Shown: one piece after another, positions 8,149 through 16,589 of the stretch
How the letters are laid out: each line of letters begins with the position of its first letter
Position numbering within the stretch: the stretch's first letter is position 1
NCBI GenBank assembly: GCA_022827165.1
Contig: JAJDTN010000033.1
Coordinates: 1 to 54,330, forward strand
DNA: 54,330 nt
Direction: 5' to 3'
DNA from: Candidatus Latescibacterota bacterium
GTDB taxonomy: Bacteria; Latescibacterota; UBA2968; UBA8231
Translations under genes and position numbers: made by a program
The notes under the pieces: model-generated
Databases searched by the model: none
What the model saw: only the letters and a program-made list of their open reading frames with translations
What the model was told of the DNA's origin: nothing

Positions 8149-11091
8149 ATGGAGGTGCTGCAAAGGGTTCGACCCGCACTCGCCCTCGTGGTGCTGGCCC
8201 TGGCGCTGGGCGCCCAGCCCGCGTCGGCCAGCTACGGCAAGATCTCGGGCACGATCACCGACGATTCGGGGCAGGCCCTGATAGGGGCCCGGGTGAGCAC
8301 CGAGGTCGGCGGCTTCCGTGTGGGGACCGTCACCGACGACGAGGGGCGCTACTTCATCCTCAACGTGCCGCCCGGCCGCTACGTCGTCGAGGCCGGCCAC
8401 GTGGGCCATCAGACCGTTCAGAAGACCGAGGTGGCCGTGCGGCTGGATCTGACGACTACCGTCGACTTCGCCCTCGCCACCGAGGCGATCAAGGGGCCCG
8501 TCGTCGTGGTCCTCGCCGAGCGGCCCCCGGTGGAGAAGAGCCTGACCTCGACCCGCCAGACCATCGATCCCAGCGAGATCAACAACAGCATGCCGGTCTC
8601 CGGCCTGCAGGACCTGATCAACACCACGCCCAGCTCCTTCCGCGGCTTCATCCGCGGCGGCCGCAAGGCCGACACCAAGGTCCTGCTCGACGGCATCGAC
8701 GTCTCCGACAGCTACTTCCGTGCCGGCGAGGGCAACGGCGTCTACTCGCCCTACACGGCGACCCACCGCTCGGTGGGCAGCGAGTTCACCTCGGTCGGGG
8801 TCAACGCCTCCTCCGTGCAGAGCCTGGACGTGATCTCCGGGACCTTCAACGCCGAGTACGACGCGGCCACCGCCGGCATCGTCAACGTCGTCTCGCGGGA
8901 GGGCGGCGAGGAGCTCGAGACCCGCGTGTTCTACCGCACCGGCCCGGGGACCAAGAACGCCGGTCCCGACGTCTACAACGATCTCTCCAAGTACCTCGAG
9001 GAGCGCGCCGCCCTCGCCAATGCCGACGACGATGCCGAGAAGGCGAAGGCGGAGTACTACGGCTTCGACGAGAGCACCATCGACGAGATCGGCTACGGCG
9101 ACGCCCTGCGCCACGAGCTCGAGCTCTCCGTGGGCGGCCCCCTCACACGCCGGGGCAACTTCTTCTTCAGCGGCCGCTTCCTCGACGACAAGGGCAACTT
9201 CTCCAACACCCTGAACCGCGGCGCCCGCTTCTCCCTCAAGGCCACCCACCGGCCCACCGACGCCCTCAAGGTCACCGCCAACGTGTCGGTCGACGACGGC
9301 GGCCGGCTCGGCGGCTGGGTGAACCGCGATTTCAACGGCCGCTTCAAGTTCTACCCGCAAGGGGCGATCGGCAACAAGAAGCTCGGAGTCCTGGGCTACC
9401 TGGGCCTGACCCACACCGTTTCGGACCGGACGATCGTCGACGTCAAGCTCTCCCAGCTCAACCGGACGAGCGAGTTCGGGTTCTCCGACGACAACGGCGA
9501 CGGCGTCTCCACCCTGGACGAGGGCGGGGACTTCATCCGCATCGACTCGGCCGAGGAGTCCGAGCGTTACCTGGGCGTGGGAGGAAGCGCCGTCGACGCC
9601 GACGGCAACTTCACCTTCTTCACTTCCGACCCGGGGAACGAGCGGTTCTTCACCCTGGGCTTTTCCAACAACCAGTACCGCTTCGGCCAGCCCGGGTTCT
9701 ACTATGAGGAACTCAAGCGCAACGTCACCCAGCTCAAGGCCGACCTCACCCACCAGTACAACTTTCACCACCAGTTGAAGACCGGCCTGCTCTACCGGCG
9801 CCACACCCTGGATCAGTACCAGCAGCGCACGCAGGTCAAGGTCATCTACGACCCGAACTTCCCCTTCGAGACGACGGCGTACACCCTCAATCCGGTGGAG
9901 ACCGCCCTCTACGTGCAGGACAAGATGGAGTACGAGGGCGTCATCGTGAACGCCGGCGTGCGCCTCGACATGTTCAACCCGGGGGCACAGGTCCTGGCCG
10001 ACTTCTTCAATCCCTCCATGCAGGACACGCTGTCCAACGGCCAGATCACGCGCAAGGCGCGCCTCGGCGACGACGCCGATACCAAGATGTTCTGGCAGCC
10101 GCGCCTCGGCATTTCGCACCCGATCTCCGAGACGGCGGCGATGCACTACTCGTGGGGCAAGTTCTACACGCCGCCCCCGTTCTCGCAGCTCTACGACGAG
10201 TACGGCACCTTCGCCAATCCGTCGCTGCCGAACGTGCGCGACGTGAACGCCGATCCGCCGGAGGCCACGGCCTACGAGATGGGCCTGCAGTGGGGCTTCC
10301 ATCCCGACTACCTCGCCGACATCACCGCCTACTACCGCGACATCGAGAACTACGGGCGCATCGGCTACGCCGTTAACCCCGACCCCTCCGCCGGCGCCGG
10401 CTTCGGCTCCTACACCTTCACCACGAGCTTCGGCTACGCCGACGCCCGCGGCATCGAGCTCTCCCTCTTCCGGCGTCCGGGCAAGATGATCTCGGGGCGC
10501 CTGAACTACGCCTTCAGCTACATCAAGGCCTCGGGCGGAGCCGGCCGGCTGACGCCGTACCCCGACAAGACGAGCTACGCCTTTGCCGCCGGCGACACGG
10601 AGATCCCCCTGGAGGACCGGGAGACCTTCAACACGGTGGAGCGCAACGTGCGGGGAGGGAACAACTCCCTCACCACCGGCTTCGACCGCGCCCACCAGTT
10701 GAGCCTGTCCCTGCTCGCGCAGCTGCCCGGCGGTATCGACCTGTCGCTGATCCAGAGCCTGGAGAGCGGCTTCCTCTACGCGCTGACCCAGACTTCGGAG
10801 GATCCCCGCGAGCGCGCCACGGAGCGGGGCCCGATGAACGCGAGCACGGACGTGCGCCTCACCCGGGGGCTGGAGCTGCTCGGCACCCGGGCGGGCCTCT
10901 TCCTGGAGATCACCAACCTGCTGGACCGGGAGAACGTGCTGGCTTTCGACAATTCCACCATCCCCAGCCAGGTCCTGTGGGAAGAGGAGCAGGATCCGAC
11001 AGGGGAGTTGAACCGCGCCTTCAGCGGCCAGTCGATCCCGCTGTACGGTCCGCCGCGCCAGATCGGGCTCGGCGTGAGCCTGGACTTCTGA
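8149..11091 (+). CDS. TonB-dependent outer-membrane receptor with carboxypeptidase-regulatory-like N-terminal domain
   Basis: A 980-residue protein with an N-terminal signal peptide cleaved near ASAS|YGKI. A carboxypeptidase-regulatory-like beta-sandwich follows at about residues 28-110 (ISGTITDDSG, GTVTDDEGRYFILNVPPG). Then comes a plug domain with RGGRKADTKVLLDGIDVSD and FNAEYDAATAGIVNVVS, and a long barrel that ends in Phe (GVSLDF), as expected for assembly by the BAM machinery. The architecture is SusC-like, but no SusD gene follows. Instead the next genes encode a secreted protein with a sorting-type C-terminus and a PorV-like protein, all on one strand with short gaps. It probably imports large or scarce substrates using TonB energy; the ligand is not identifiable. 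Confidence 0.9.
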   Translation: MEVLQRVRPALALVVLALALGAQPASASYGKISGTITDDSGQALIGARVSTEVGGFRVGTVTDDEGRYFILNVPPGRYVVEAGHVGHQTVQKTEVAVRLDLTTTVDFALATEAIKGPVVVVLAERPPVEKSLTSTRQTIDPSEINNSMPVSGLQDLINTTPSSFRGFIRGGRKADTKVLLDGIDVSDSYFRAGEGNGVYSPYTATHRSVGSEFTSVGVNASSVQSLDVISGTFNAEYDAATAGIVNVVSREGGEELETRVFYRTGPGTKNAGPDVYNDLSKYLEERAALANADDDAEKAKAEYYGFDESTIDEIGYGDALRHELELSVGGPLTRRGNFFFSGRFLDDKGNFSNTLNRGARFSLKATHRPTDALKVTANVSVDDGGRLGGWVNRDFNGRFKFYPQGAIGNKKLGVLGYLGLTHTVSDRTIVDVKLSQLNRTSEFGFSDDNGDGVSTLDEGGDFIRIDSAEESERYLGVGGSAVDADGNFTFFTSDPGNERFFTLGFSNNQYRFGQPGFYYEELKRNVTQLKADLTHQYNFHHQLKTGLLYRRHTLDQYQQRTQVKVIYDPNFPFETTAYTLNPVETALYVQDKMEYEGVIVNAGVRLDMFNPGAQVLADFFNPSMQDTLSNGQITRKARLGDDADTKMFWQPRLGISHPISETAAMHYSWGKFYTPPPFSQLYDEYGTFANPSLPNVRDVNADPPEATAYEMGLQWGFHPDYLADITAYYRDIENYGRIGYAVNPDPSAGAGFGSYTFTTSFGYADARGIELSLFRRPGKMISGRLNYAFSYIKASGGAGRLTPYPDKTSYAFAAGDTEIPLEDRETFNTVERNVRGGNNSLTTGFDRAHQLSLSLLAQLPGGIDLSLIQSLESGFLYALTQTSEDPRERATERGPMNASTDVRLTRGLELLGTRAGLFLEITNLLDRENVLAFDNSTIPSQVLWEEEQDPTGELNRAFSGQSIPLYGPPRQIGLGVSLDF

Positions 11092-11122
11092 GCCGATCAG
11101 GGACTCCATGGGAGGAAATACG

Positions 11123-13600
11123 ATGATCAAGTACCTGAAGCCGGCGAGCGCCGGCATCCTGGTGTTGCTCCTCGCCGGGACGGCAGGCGCGCAGGGCCCG
11201 GGCGTCATCATGGCGGGCGACCTGTGGGAGACCTACCTGCCGACCAACGTGGGCAAGACCTACTACGAGGTGGAGACCGACCCCAACCAGCTCTACTACC
11301 TGTTCCGCGTGGGCAACCTCGACCGCCAGTGGACGACGCCCACCCAGATGTACCCCGGGGGAGAGAACATCCACATCCCCTGGAAGCAGGCCCTGGAGAT
11401 GATCGAATACAGTCCGGGGATCAACAACTTCACCACCTCCTCCGATCCCCGCGCCAAGGACTACGTGTACGCCTTCCAGACGCCGGCCCTCGGATCCGGG
11501 ACGGCGGACGACGGCGCCCGCTGGGTGGACCCCGGCCACCGGCACCAGATGATCTACGAGGGCTCGACGCCGACGAACATCGGCGTGGACGTGAAGTACC
11601 GCCTCCGCCAGTGGTCCCTCAACCACGCCAACATGAACGACTTCCTCGTCCTCGAGCTCGAGCTGACCAACACGGGCGTCTTCGATCCCGACGGCGACGG
11701 CAACCCCGAGCAGACGGGGCGCAGGATCGAGGCCCTGGTCCTCAACCTGCGCAACGAGCTGATCAACTCCATGTCCAACAGCCAGGCGGGGAGGCGCGGC
11801 GCGGCCGGCTGGTTCACCGGTCCGGTGAGCGGCTACGACGCCACCCCCGACGCCGACGGCAACCCGTGGGACGTGCCGGTCACCTTCACCGGTCCGGCCC
11901 CTTCCCAGTTGAGCGAGACCGGTCCCGACGGCATTCCCTGGGCCCCGGACGGCAGCCGCGAGCTGGGCAACACCATGCGCCGGCGCCACTACTACTACGA
12001 CATCTACACCGGCTCCCAGTGGATGGCGGTCAAGGAGGGCGCCCTTCCGGGCGATGGCTCCAGCTTCGACCAGCCGGACAAGAAGACGATCTTCGACAGC
12101 CATCCCGTCGGCACCGGGGCGGAGCGCGGCTGGTACACCTCGGTGAGCAAGGGCTACGGCAACAACGATCACAACCCCTGGGAGAACCACGTTCTCTCCA
12201 TGGGCACCTTCTACGAGAACGGCGGCCGGATCTCCGACCGCACCGCCTTCGTCCTCAGGCCCGATCCCAACTACTTCGACGCCACCCATCCCGACATCGT
12301 CGAGGGCAACCCGCTGAGCTTCGTGGCCGCCGTCAAGCCCGAGGGGGAGCGGGGCCAGCCCCGCGGGGACATGAAGTACAACGGCACCTTCGCCCAGAAC
12401 TGGGAGAAGGGCAACGCCGGCGCCCTGCCCGACGGTAGCGACTCCGACTGGGACGCGGGTTACACCATCGGTCACGGCTTCGACGGCGACCACTACGTCG
12501 GCGTCGGTCCCTTCTCGCTGGAGGTGGGGGAGACGATCAACATCACCATGGCGGAGTACGGCGGGTTCCGGCTGCAGGGTGTCCGCCGGGCGCGCTCGGC
12601 CGCCCAGTGGGCCTACGAGAACAACTGGCAGGTGCCGGCGCCGCCCCCGACGCCCGACATCAAGGTGGCTCCGAGCCGTCCCGATCCCGACCTCAACATC
12701 GAGGTCAAGTGGGACGACCGGGCCGAGTCGGCGGCGGACTTTGCCGGCTACAAGATCTACCGGTCCACGCCCTTCCCGCGGGTGGACACGCGCCAGCTAG
12801 GTATCCGCATGCTCGACCGCTATCACGAGCAGACGGAGGCGAATCCCAGCGACGCCCAGCTGGCGGCCTTCGGCCGGGCCAACAACCCGAACATCAGCTC
12901 CGACGCCTATCGCGACCAGGAGCCCAACGCCTGGGGCCCCTACCGGCTGATCGCCAACATCCCCGCCGGCGACCTGGGTTCCTACATGAACGACGGCGAC
13001 GACAGCGGCACCTACAACTACAAGTTCACCGACGACAGCGACTTGGTGAGCTTCGGGTTCACCTACTACTACTACGTGGCCGCCTACGACGACGAGCAGG
13101 GCGAGATCAACGGCTGGCCCTACACCTCGCTGGAGACCCACCGCAACAACGTCAACGGGGCCTCCGGGTCGTGGGAGGGGACCTACTGGTGGACCACCGC
13201 CAACGCCTTCTACCCCGACCCCAACGATCTGAACTCTCTCAAGGACATCGGCGCGCCCTTCATCCTGAAGGCGCCCCTGGCCGATGCCGGGGACCTGGTG
13301 GCGGGCAACCTGGCGATCCGGGTGCTGCCCAACCCCTACAAGCGCCAGGCCCTGCACGACACCGGCGAGCAGCACAAGATCCTGTTCATCAACCTGCCCA
13401 CGGGGACGGAGATCACCATCCTCGACGTCTCCGGGCAGGTGATCGACGTCCTTCGCTTCGACGGCACCAACGAGTTCGACGGCACCCTGTTCTGGGACAT
13501 GTTCTCCAAGGACGGCATCGAGGTCACCAGCGGTCTCTACATCTACGTGGCGGAGTACCCCGGCGGCAAGCAGACCGGCCACTTCGCCATCCTGCAGTGA
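11123..13600 (+). CDS. Large secreted protein with fibronectin-like region and FlgD/type-IX-like C-terminal domain
   Basis: The 825-residue protein starts at ATG 11123 with GGAGG eight bases upstream; the ATG at 11108 lies before that Shine-Dalgarno. A signal peptide ends near TAGA|QGPG. Residues 30-510 are a Tyr/Trp/Asn/Asp-rich body with no family I recognise. A fibronectin-like segment follows (IEVKWDDRAESAADFAGYKIYRS). The last 90 residues form a FlgD/type-IX-like domain (LPNPYKRQ, ILDVSGQVIDVLRF, WDMFSKDG, SGLYIYVAEYPGG, GHFAIL). In Bacteroidota-like bacteria such tails direct export and surface attachment. The position between a TonB receptor and a PorV-like protein suggests a surface partner of that receptor, replacing SusD. 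Function is inferred. Confidence 0.75.
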   Translation: MIKYLKPASAGILVLLLAGTAGAQGPGVIMAGDLWETYLPTNVGKTYYEVETDPNQLYYLFRVGNLDRQWTTPTQMYPGGENIHIPWKQALEMIEYSPGINNFTTSSDPRAKDYVYAFQTPALGSGTADDGARWVDPGHRHQMIYEGSTPTNIGVDVKYRLRQWSLNHANMNDFLVLELELTNTGVFDPDGDGNPEQTGRRIEALVLNLRNELINSMSNSQAGRRGAAGWFTGPVSGYDATPDADGNPWDVPVTFTGPAPSQLSETGPDGIPWAPDGSRELGNTMRRRHYYYDIYTGSQWMAVKEGALPGDGSSFDQPDKKTIFDSHPVGTGAERGWYTSVSKGYGNNDHNPWENHVLSMGTFYENGGRISDRTAFVLRPDPNYFDATHPDIVEGNPLSFVAAVKPEGERGQPRGDMKYNGTFAQNWEKGNAGALPDGSDSDWDAGYTIGHGFDGDHYVGVGPFSLEVGETINITMAEYGGFRLQGVRRARSAAQWAYENNWQVPAPPPTPDIKVAPSRPDPDLNIEVKWDDRAESAADFAGYKIYRSTPFPRVDTRQLGIRMLDRYHEQTEANPSDAQLAAFGRANNPNISSDAYRDQEPNAWGPYRLIANIPAGDLGSYMNDGDDSGTYNYKFTDDSDLVSFGFTYYYYVAAYDDEQGEINGWPYTSLETHRNNVNGASGSWEGTYWWTTANAFYPDPNDLNSLKDIGAPFILKAPLADAGDLVAGNLAIRVLPNPYKRQALHDTGEQHKILFINLPTGTEITILDVSGQVIDVLRFDGTNEFDGTLFWDMFSKDGIEVTSGLYIYVAEYPGGKQTGHFAILQ

Positions 13601-13635
13601 CTCCACTGGGCAATGCGGAACGGAGGATCGGAAAG

Positions 13636-14682
13636 ATGAAGCTTCACAAGAGCGCGGTGTTGTGGCTGGCCCTCGGCGCCCTCGTCTGGGCCGACTCGTC
13701 GGAGGCGGCCGTTCGCAAGTCGGGCATCACCGGCGGCGCCTTCCTCAAGATCGGCGTCGGCGCCCGGGCGGTGGCCCTCGGCTCGGCCTATACGTCGGTG
13801 GCCGGCGACGCCACGCAGATGTTCTGGAACCCGGCGGGCATCGCCCTGCCGCGGGGCCGCAGCCAGGTGACCTACTCCTACAACCAGTGGATCGCCGACC
13901 TCGGCCACCACGCCGTCGGCGTCACCCGGAACTTCGGCGACGCGGGCACCTTCGGGATCGGAGTGATCAACCTCTCCCTGGCCGGGATCGACAACGGCGG
14001 CGGCCTCGACCGGGACCAGGTCCCGGGCTTCCTGGACGCCACCTACACCGGGTTCCGCGACACGGGATCGGGCTCCTACGACTACTCGGACCTGGCTCTG
14101 CAGGTGACCTGGGCCCGCAACGTGACCGACCGGCTGGCCCTGGGAGCCACGGGCAAGATGGTGCAGCAGTCGATCGACGGCGTCGGCGCGAGCGCCATGG
14201 CCCTCGACTTCGGCGCCATCTACCACGTGGGCTTCCGCAACGCCCGGCTCGGGGCGCGCATCAACAACCTGGGCAACGACCTGACCTTCTACAACATCGG
14301 CGCCCCTCTGCCGCTGGCCTTCAGCGTGGGGGCCGCCATCGAGGTCTACGAGCAGGCGGACCAGGTGAAGGTGACCCTGCTCTCCGACGCCACCAAGCCC
14401 CAGGACGGCGAGCAGTTGCTCTACAGCGCCGCCGAGGTGGAGGTGATGGAGTACCTGAGCCTCCGGGGCGGCTACAAGCTGAACTACTCCGGCGTGGAGG
14501 ACAGCAAGGTGGACGAGGTCACCGGCGCCGGCTTCGACGCGCCGCGCACCGAGGAGGGAGCCAGCTTCGGCCTGGGCGTCCACGTCCCATGGTCGAGCTA
14601 CGACGTCACCGTGGACTACGCCTACACGCAGTTCGGCATCCTCGACAACGTGCACCGGGTGTCGCTGTTGCTGGGGTTCTGA
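13636..14682 (+). CDS. PorV/PorQ-family (UPF0164-like) outer-membrane protein
   Basis: A 348-residue protein with a signal peptide ending near SSEA|AVRK. It has the opening typical of PorV/PorQ proteins: GGAFLKIGVGARAVALGSAY, then AGDATQMFWNPAGIA. It ends in a beta-barrel-like tail with terminal Phe (RVSLLLGF). PorV is the outer-membrane shuttle that takes type IX cargo from the translocon to the attachment complex; relatives in other phyla are often linked to FlgD-type cargo. The ATG at 13636 is preceded by CGGAGGATCGGAAAG. It is third in the receptor operon, directly after a protein with a sorting-like tail, which supports a dedicated cargo/carrier pair. No other type IX components are in this window. 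Confidence 0.85.
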   Translation: MKLHKSAVLWLALGALVWADSSEAAVRKSGITGGAFLKIGVGARAVALGSAYTSVAGDATQMFWNPAGIALPRGRSQVTYSYNQWIADLGHHAVGVTRNFGDAGTFGIGVINLSLAGIDNGGGLDRDQVPGFLDATYTGFRDTGSGSYDYSDLALQVTWARNVTDRLALGATGKMVQQSIDGVGASAMALDFGAIYHVGFRNARLGARINNLGNDLTFYNIGAPLPLAFSVGAAIEVYEQADQVKVTLLSDATKPQDGEQLLYSAAEVEVMEYLSLRGGYKLNYSGVEDSKVDEVTGAGFDAPRTEEGASFGLGVHVPWSSYDVTVDYAYTQFGILDNVHRVSLLLGF

Positions 14683-14720
14683 TTCCGCCGGAGCGCGGCG
14701 CAATAGCAGTCAGTATCGGA

Positions 14721-14747
14721 GGCCCCGGGGGAGATGTCCCCGGGGCC
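14721..14747. terminator. Strong GC-rich hairpin between convergent genes
   Basis: GGCCCCGGGG at 14721-14730 pairs perfectly with CCCCGGGGCC at 14738-14747 across a 7-nt loop. It lies 38 bp after the PorV-like gene and just before the end of the convergent aminotransferase gene. Only a weak T-rich stretch follows on the plus strand and none on the minus strand. It is therefore a plausible shared transcription end rather than a textbook intrinsic terminator. Confidence 0.55.
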
Positions 14748-14757
14748 TTCGTGCGTT

Positions 14758-16038
14758 TCAGCCGCGAAGCTGGCGCACCGCCTCGATGACGCGGTCCACG
14801 TCGTCGGCCAGGCTGAAGACGTGGGGGGAGACGCGCACGGCCTCCAGCCCGCCTTCGTAGATCCCCCGGGAGCGGATCCGGTGCTCCCGCGCCAGCCGCT
14901 GCTGCAGTTCCGGCCGGGGCATCCCCTCGAGCCGGAAGGCGACGATGGCGCTGTGCTCCCCCGGCCGGAGGGGGGATAGGACCTCGGCGCCGGCCTCCTG
15001 CAGACCCGCGATCAGCCGCCGGCCGAGTGCCTGGTCACGCTGCCAGACGCGCTCCATGCCCAGATCGAGGAGAAACTCCATGGCCGCCCCCAGGCCGTGG
15101 AAGAGGGGGGTGCTCATGGTGCCGTACTCGTAGCGCTGTGCGGAGGGGTGGAAGGCGAACTCGCCCGTGGCCATGTCGAAGGCGCCCTCGTTGGACCAGG
15201 CGCCCACCCAGCGGGCCTGGACCGCGTCGAGAGCGTCGCGGGCAACGTAGAGCAACCCCGTGCCCTTGGGGCCGAGGAGCCACTTGTGGCCGCTGGTGGC
15301 GTAGGCGTGGCAGCCGATGCCGCGCACGTCGAACACCAGTTGGCCCGCCGACTGGGCGCCGTCGATGAAGTACCACAGGCCGTGCCGCGCCGCGAGGCGG
15401 CCGATCTCCTGCACCGGCAGGACCTGCCCCGTGGTGGTGGTCACGTGGGAGATGGAAATCGCCCGCGTGCGGGGGGTGATCAGCCGGGCGATGCGGTCCA
15501 CGGTCTCGGCCGCCGATTGAACCGCGGGCTCGAAGACCCGCATGCGGATCCCGTCGCGGCGGGCGCGGGCGATCCAGGAGATGGTATTGCCCACGTGCTC
15601 GTGGGTGGAGGTGATCACCTCGTCGCCGGCGCCGAGGGGAAGGCCGTTGCAGACGATGTTGACGCCCTCGGTGGTGTTGCGGGTGAAGGCGAGCTCCTCC
15701 GCCTCGCAGCCGAAGAGGCGGGCCCCGCGCTCCTTGAGCGCCTGCCATACCTCCTGTGTGTGGCCGGTCTCCGAGATCTCCTCCAGCTCCACCGTCTTGC
15801 GGTGGACGGCGTCGATCACCGCCTGGGGCGAAGGGCCCAGCCCGGCCGTGTTCAGGTAGACGCGCTCCCGGGTGAGGGGGAACCGCTGGCGCACGCTGGA
15901 CCAGAAGGCCTCCCCGTCCGAGGCCGGATCCGCCTCGGCGGGTGCGCCACGACCGGGGGAGGGTTCACCCATGGCGGTGCGCACGGAGGCGGCGCCGAGC
16001 ACACCTGCCGTCTTGACGAGGAAACCTCTGCGTCGCAT
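14758..16038 (-). CDS. Tat-exported class-V aminotransferase (cysteine-desulfurase/isopenicillin-N-epimerase-like)
   Basis: A 426-residue fold-type I PLP enzyme. The PLP lysine is Lys252 in TSGHKWLLGPKG. The cofactor-binding Asp and Gln are in YFIDGAQSAGQ, and the phosphate-binding segment is in FTRNTTEGVN. The N-terminus MRRRGFLVKTAGVLGAAS is a twin-arginine signal (RRRGFLVK plus a hydrophobic stretch), unusual for this family and implying export after the cofactor is inserted. A good ribosome binding site (GAGGAGGTG) precedes the ATG. Relatives include isopenicillin-N epimerase-like proteins and selenocysteine lyases of uncertain function. It is transcribed alone, convergent with the PorV-like gene and divergent from the symporter operon. 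Confidence 0.85.
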   Translation of the reverse strand: MRRRGFLVKTAGVLGAASVRTAMGEPSPGRGAPAEADPASDGEAFWSSVRQRFPLTRERVYLNTAGLGPSPQAVIDAVHRKTVELEEISETGHTQEVWQALKERGARLFGCEAEELAFTRNTTEGVNIVCNGLPLGAGDEVITSTHEHVGNTISWIARARRDGIRMRVFEPAVQSAAETVDRIARLITPRTRAISISHVTTTTGQVLPVQEIGRLAARHGLWYFIDGAQSAGQLVFDVRGIGCHAYATSGHKWLLGPKGTGLLYVARDALDAVQARWVGAWSNEGAFDMATGEFAFHPSAQRYEYGTMSTPLFHGLGAAMEFLLDLGMERVWQRDQALGRRLIAGLQEAGAEVLSPLRPGEHSAIVAFRLEGMPRPELQQRLAREHRIRSRGIYEGGLEAVRVSPHVFSLADDVDRVIEAVRQLRG

Positions 16039-16204
16039 GTCCCACCTCCTCGGTCACTCCAGTTGGAGCGGATGTCACGGGACCTGTCGGCGGGCCGGGC
16101 GCCGCCGAGACACCTGCCGGTGCGGTCAGGAGGCTACCCATTTCATCGCGCCCCGGCGGGTGGTCGGCGCCATGTCCATCGCTCCGGTGGCGGGTTTGAC
16201 ACCC

Positions 16205-16248
16205 GCGGAGGCGGCCAACAGCTTGTGCCGGTCCTCGGCCACCTCCGC
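16205..16248 (+). promoter_or_regulatory. Large stem-loop in the leader of the symporter operon
   Basis: GCGGAGGCGGCC (16205-16216) pairs with GGCCACCTCCGC (16237-16248), 11 of 12 positions, around a 20-nt loop. A second small inverted repeat, CGGGT-N5-ACCCG, sits just upstream at 16191-16205 and contains a perfect TTGACA (16196-16201) without a convincing -10 box. The structure lies 35 nt before the start of the small membrane protein gene, in a 245-bp gap between divergent genes. No known riboswitch consensus was recognised in the rest of the gap. Confidence 0.35.
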
Positions 16249-16283
16249 GACGAACCAAAAAAGCTAACCACCGGCGGCACCGC

Positions 16284-16589
16284 ATGCGTCACCGGGACCC
16301 CGACCTCGATCCGACCTTCCGCTCCACGCGGCGGGAGGCGGCCGTCATCTTCGCCGTCTGGGTGGCAGCGCTGCTGTGGACGGTGCCTTTCTGCTATCTG
16401 GCGGGGTACGGCGACTCGGCCTGGACGGCCACGGTGGCCGGCGTCCCCCGCTGGGTGCTCTGGGGCGTTGCCGCCCCCTGGGCGGCGGCCTCCGCCTTCG
16501 CCCTGTGGTTCAGCCTGCGGGTGATGAGCGACGACGACCTCGGCGAGGAGCAGGAGGAAAGGGACTCCCCGGAGGAGGGAACGCCATGA
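16284..16589 (+). CDS. Small two-helix membrane protein, DUF997/YhdT-like symporter subunit
   Basis: The 101-residue protein starts RDPDLDPTFRSTRREA and has two hydrophobic segments (AVIFAVWVAALLWTVPFCYLA and VLWGVAAPWAAASAFALWFSL). It ends in an acidic tail (DDDLGEEQEER). This layout resembles the DUF997/YhdT family, small proteins encoded next to PanF-type sodium:solute symporters. Its stop codon overlaps the symporter's start (ATGA), so the two are co-translated, and it is likely an accessory subunit. The assignment rests on layout and context more than on strong motifs. Confidence 0.6.
   Translation: MRHRDPDLDPTFRSTRREAAVIFAVWVAALLWTVPFCYLAGYGDSAWTATVAGVPRWVLWGVAAPWAAASAFALWFSLRVMSDDDLGEEQEERDSPEEGTP

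Noticed and set aside
8011..11211. 1066-codon open frame antisense to the first TonB receptor
   Set aside because: The plus-strand receptor has a signal peptide, domain order and terminal Phe. The antisense product shows only Val/Gly/Ala/Arg repeats.
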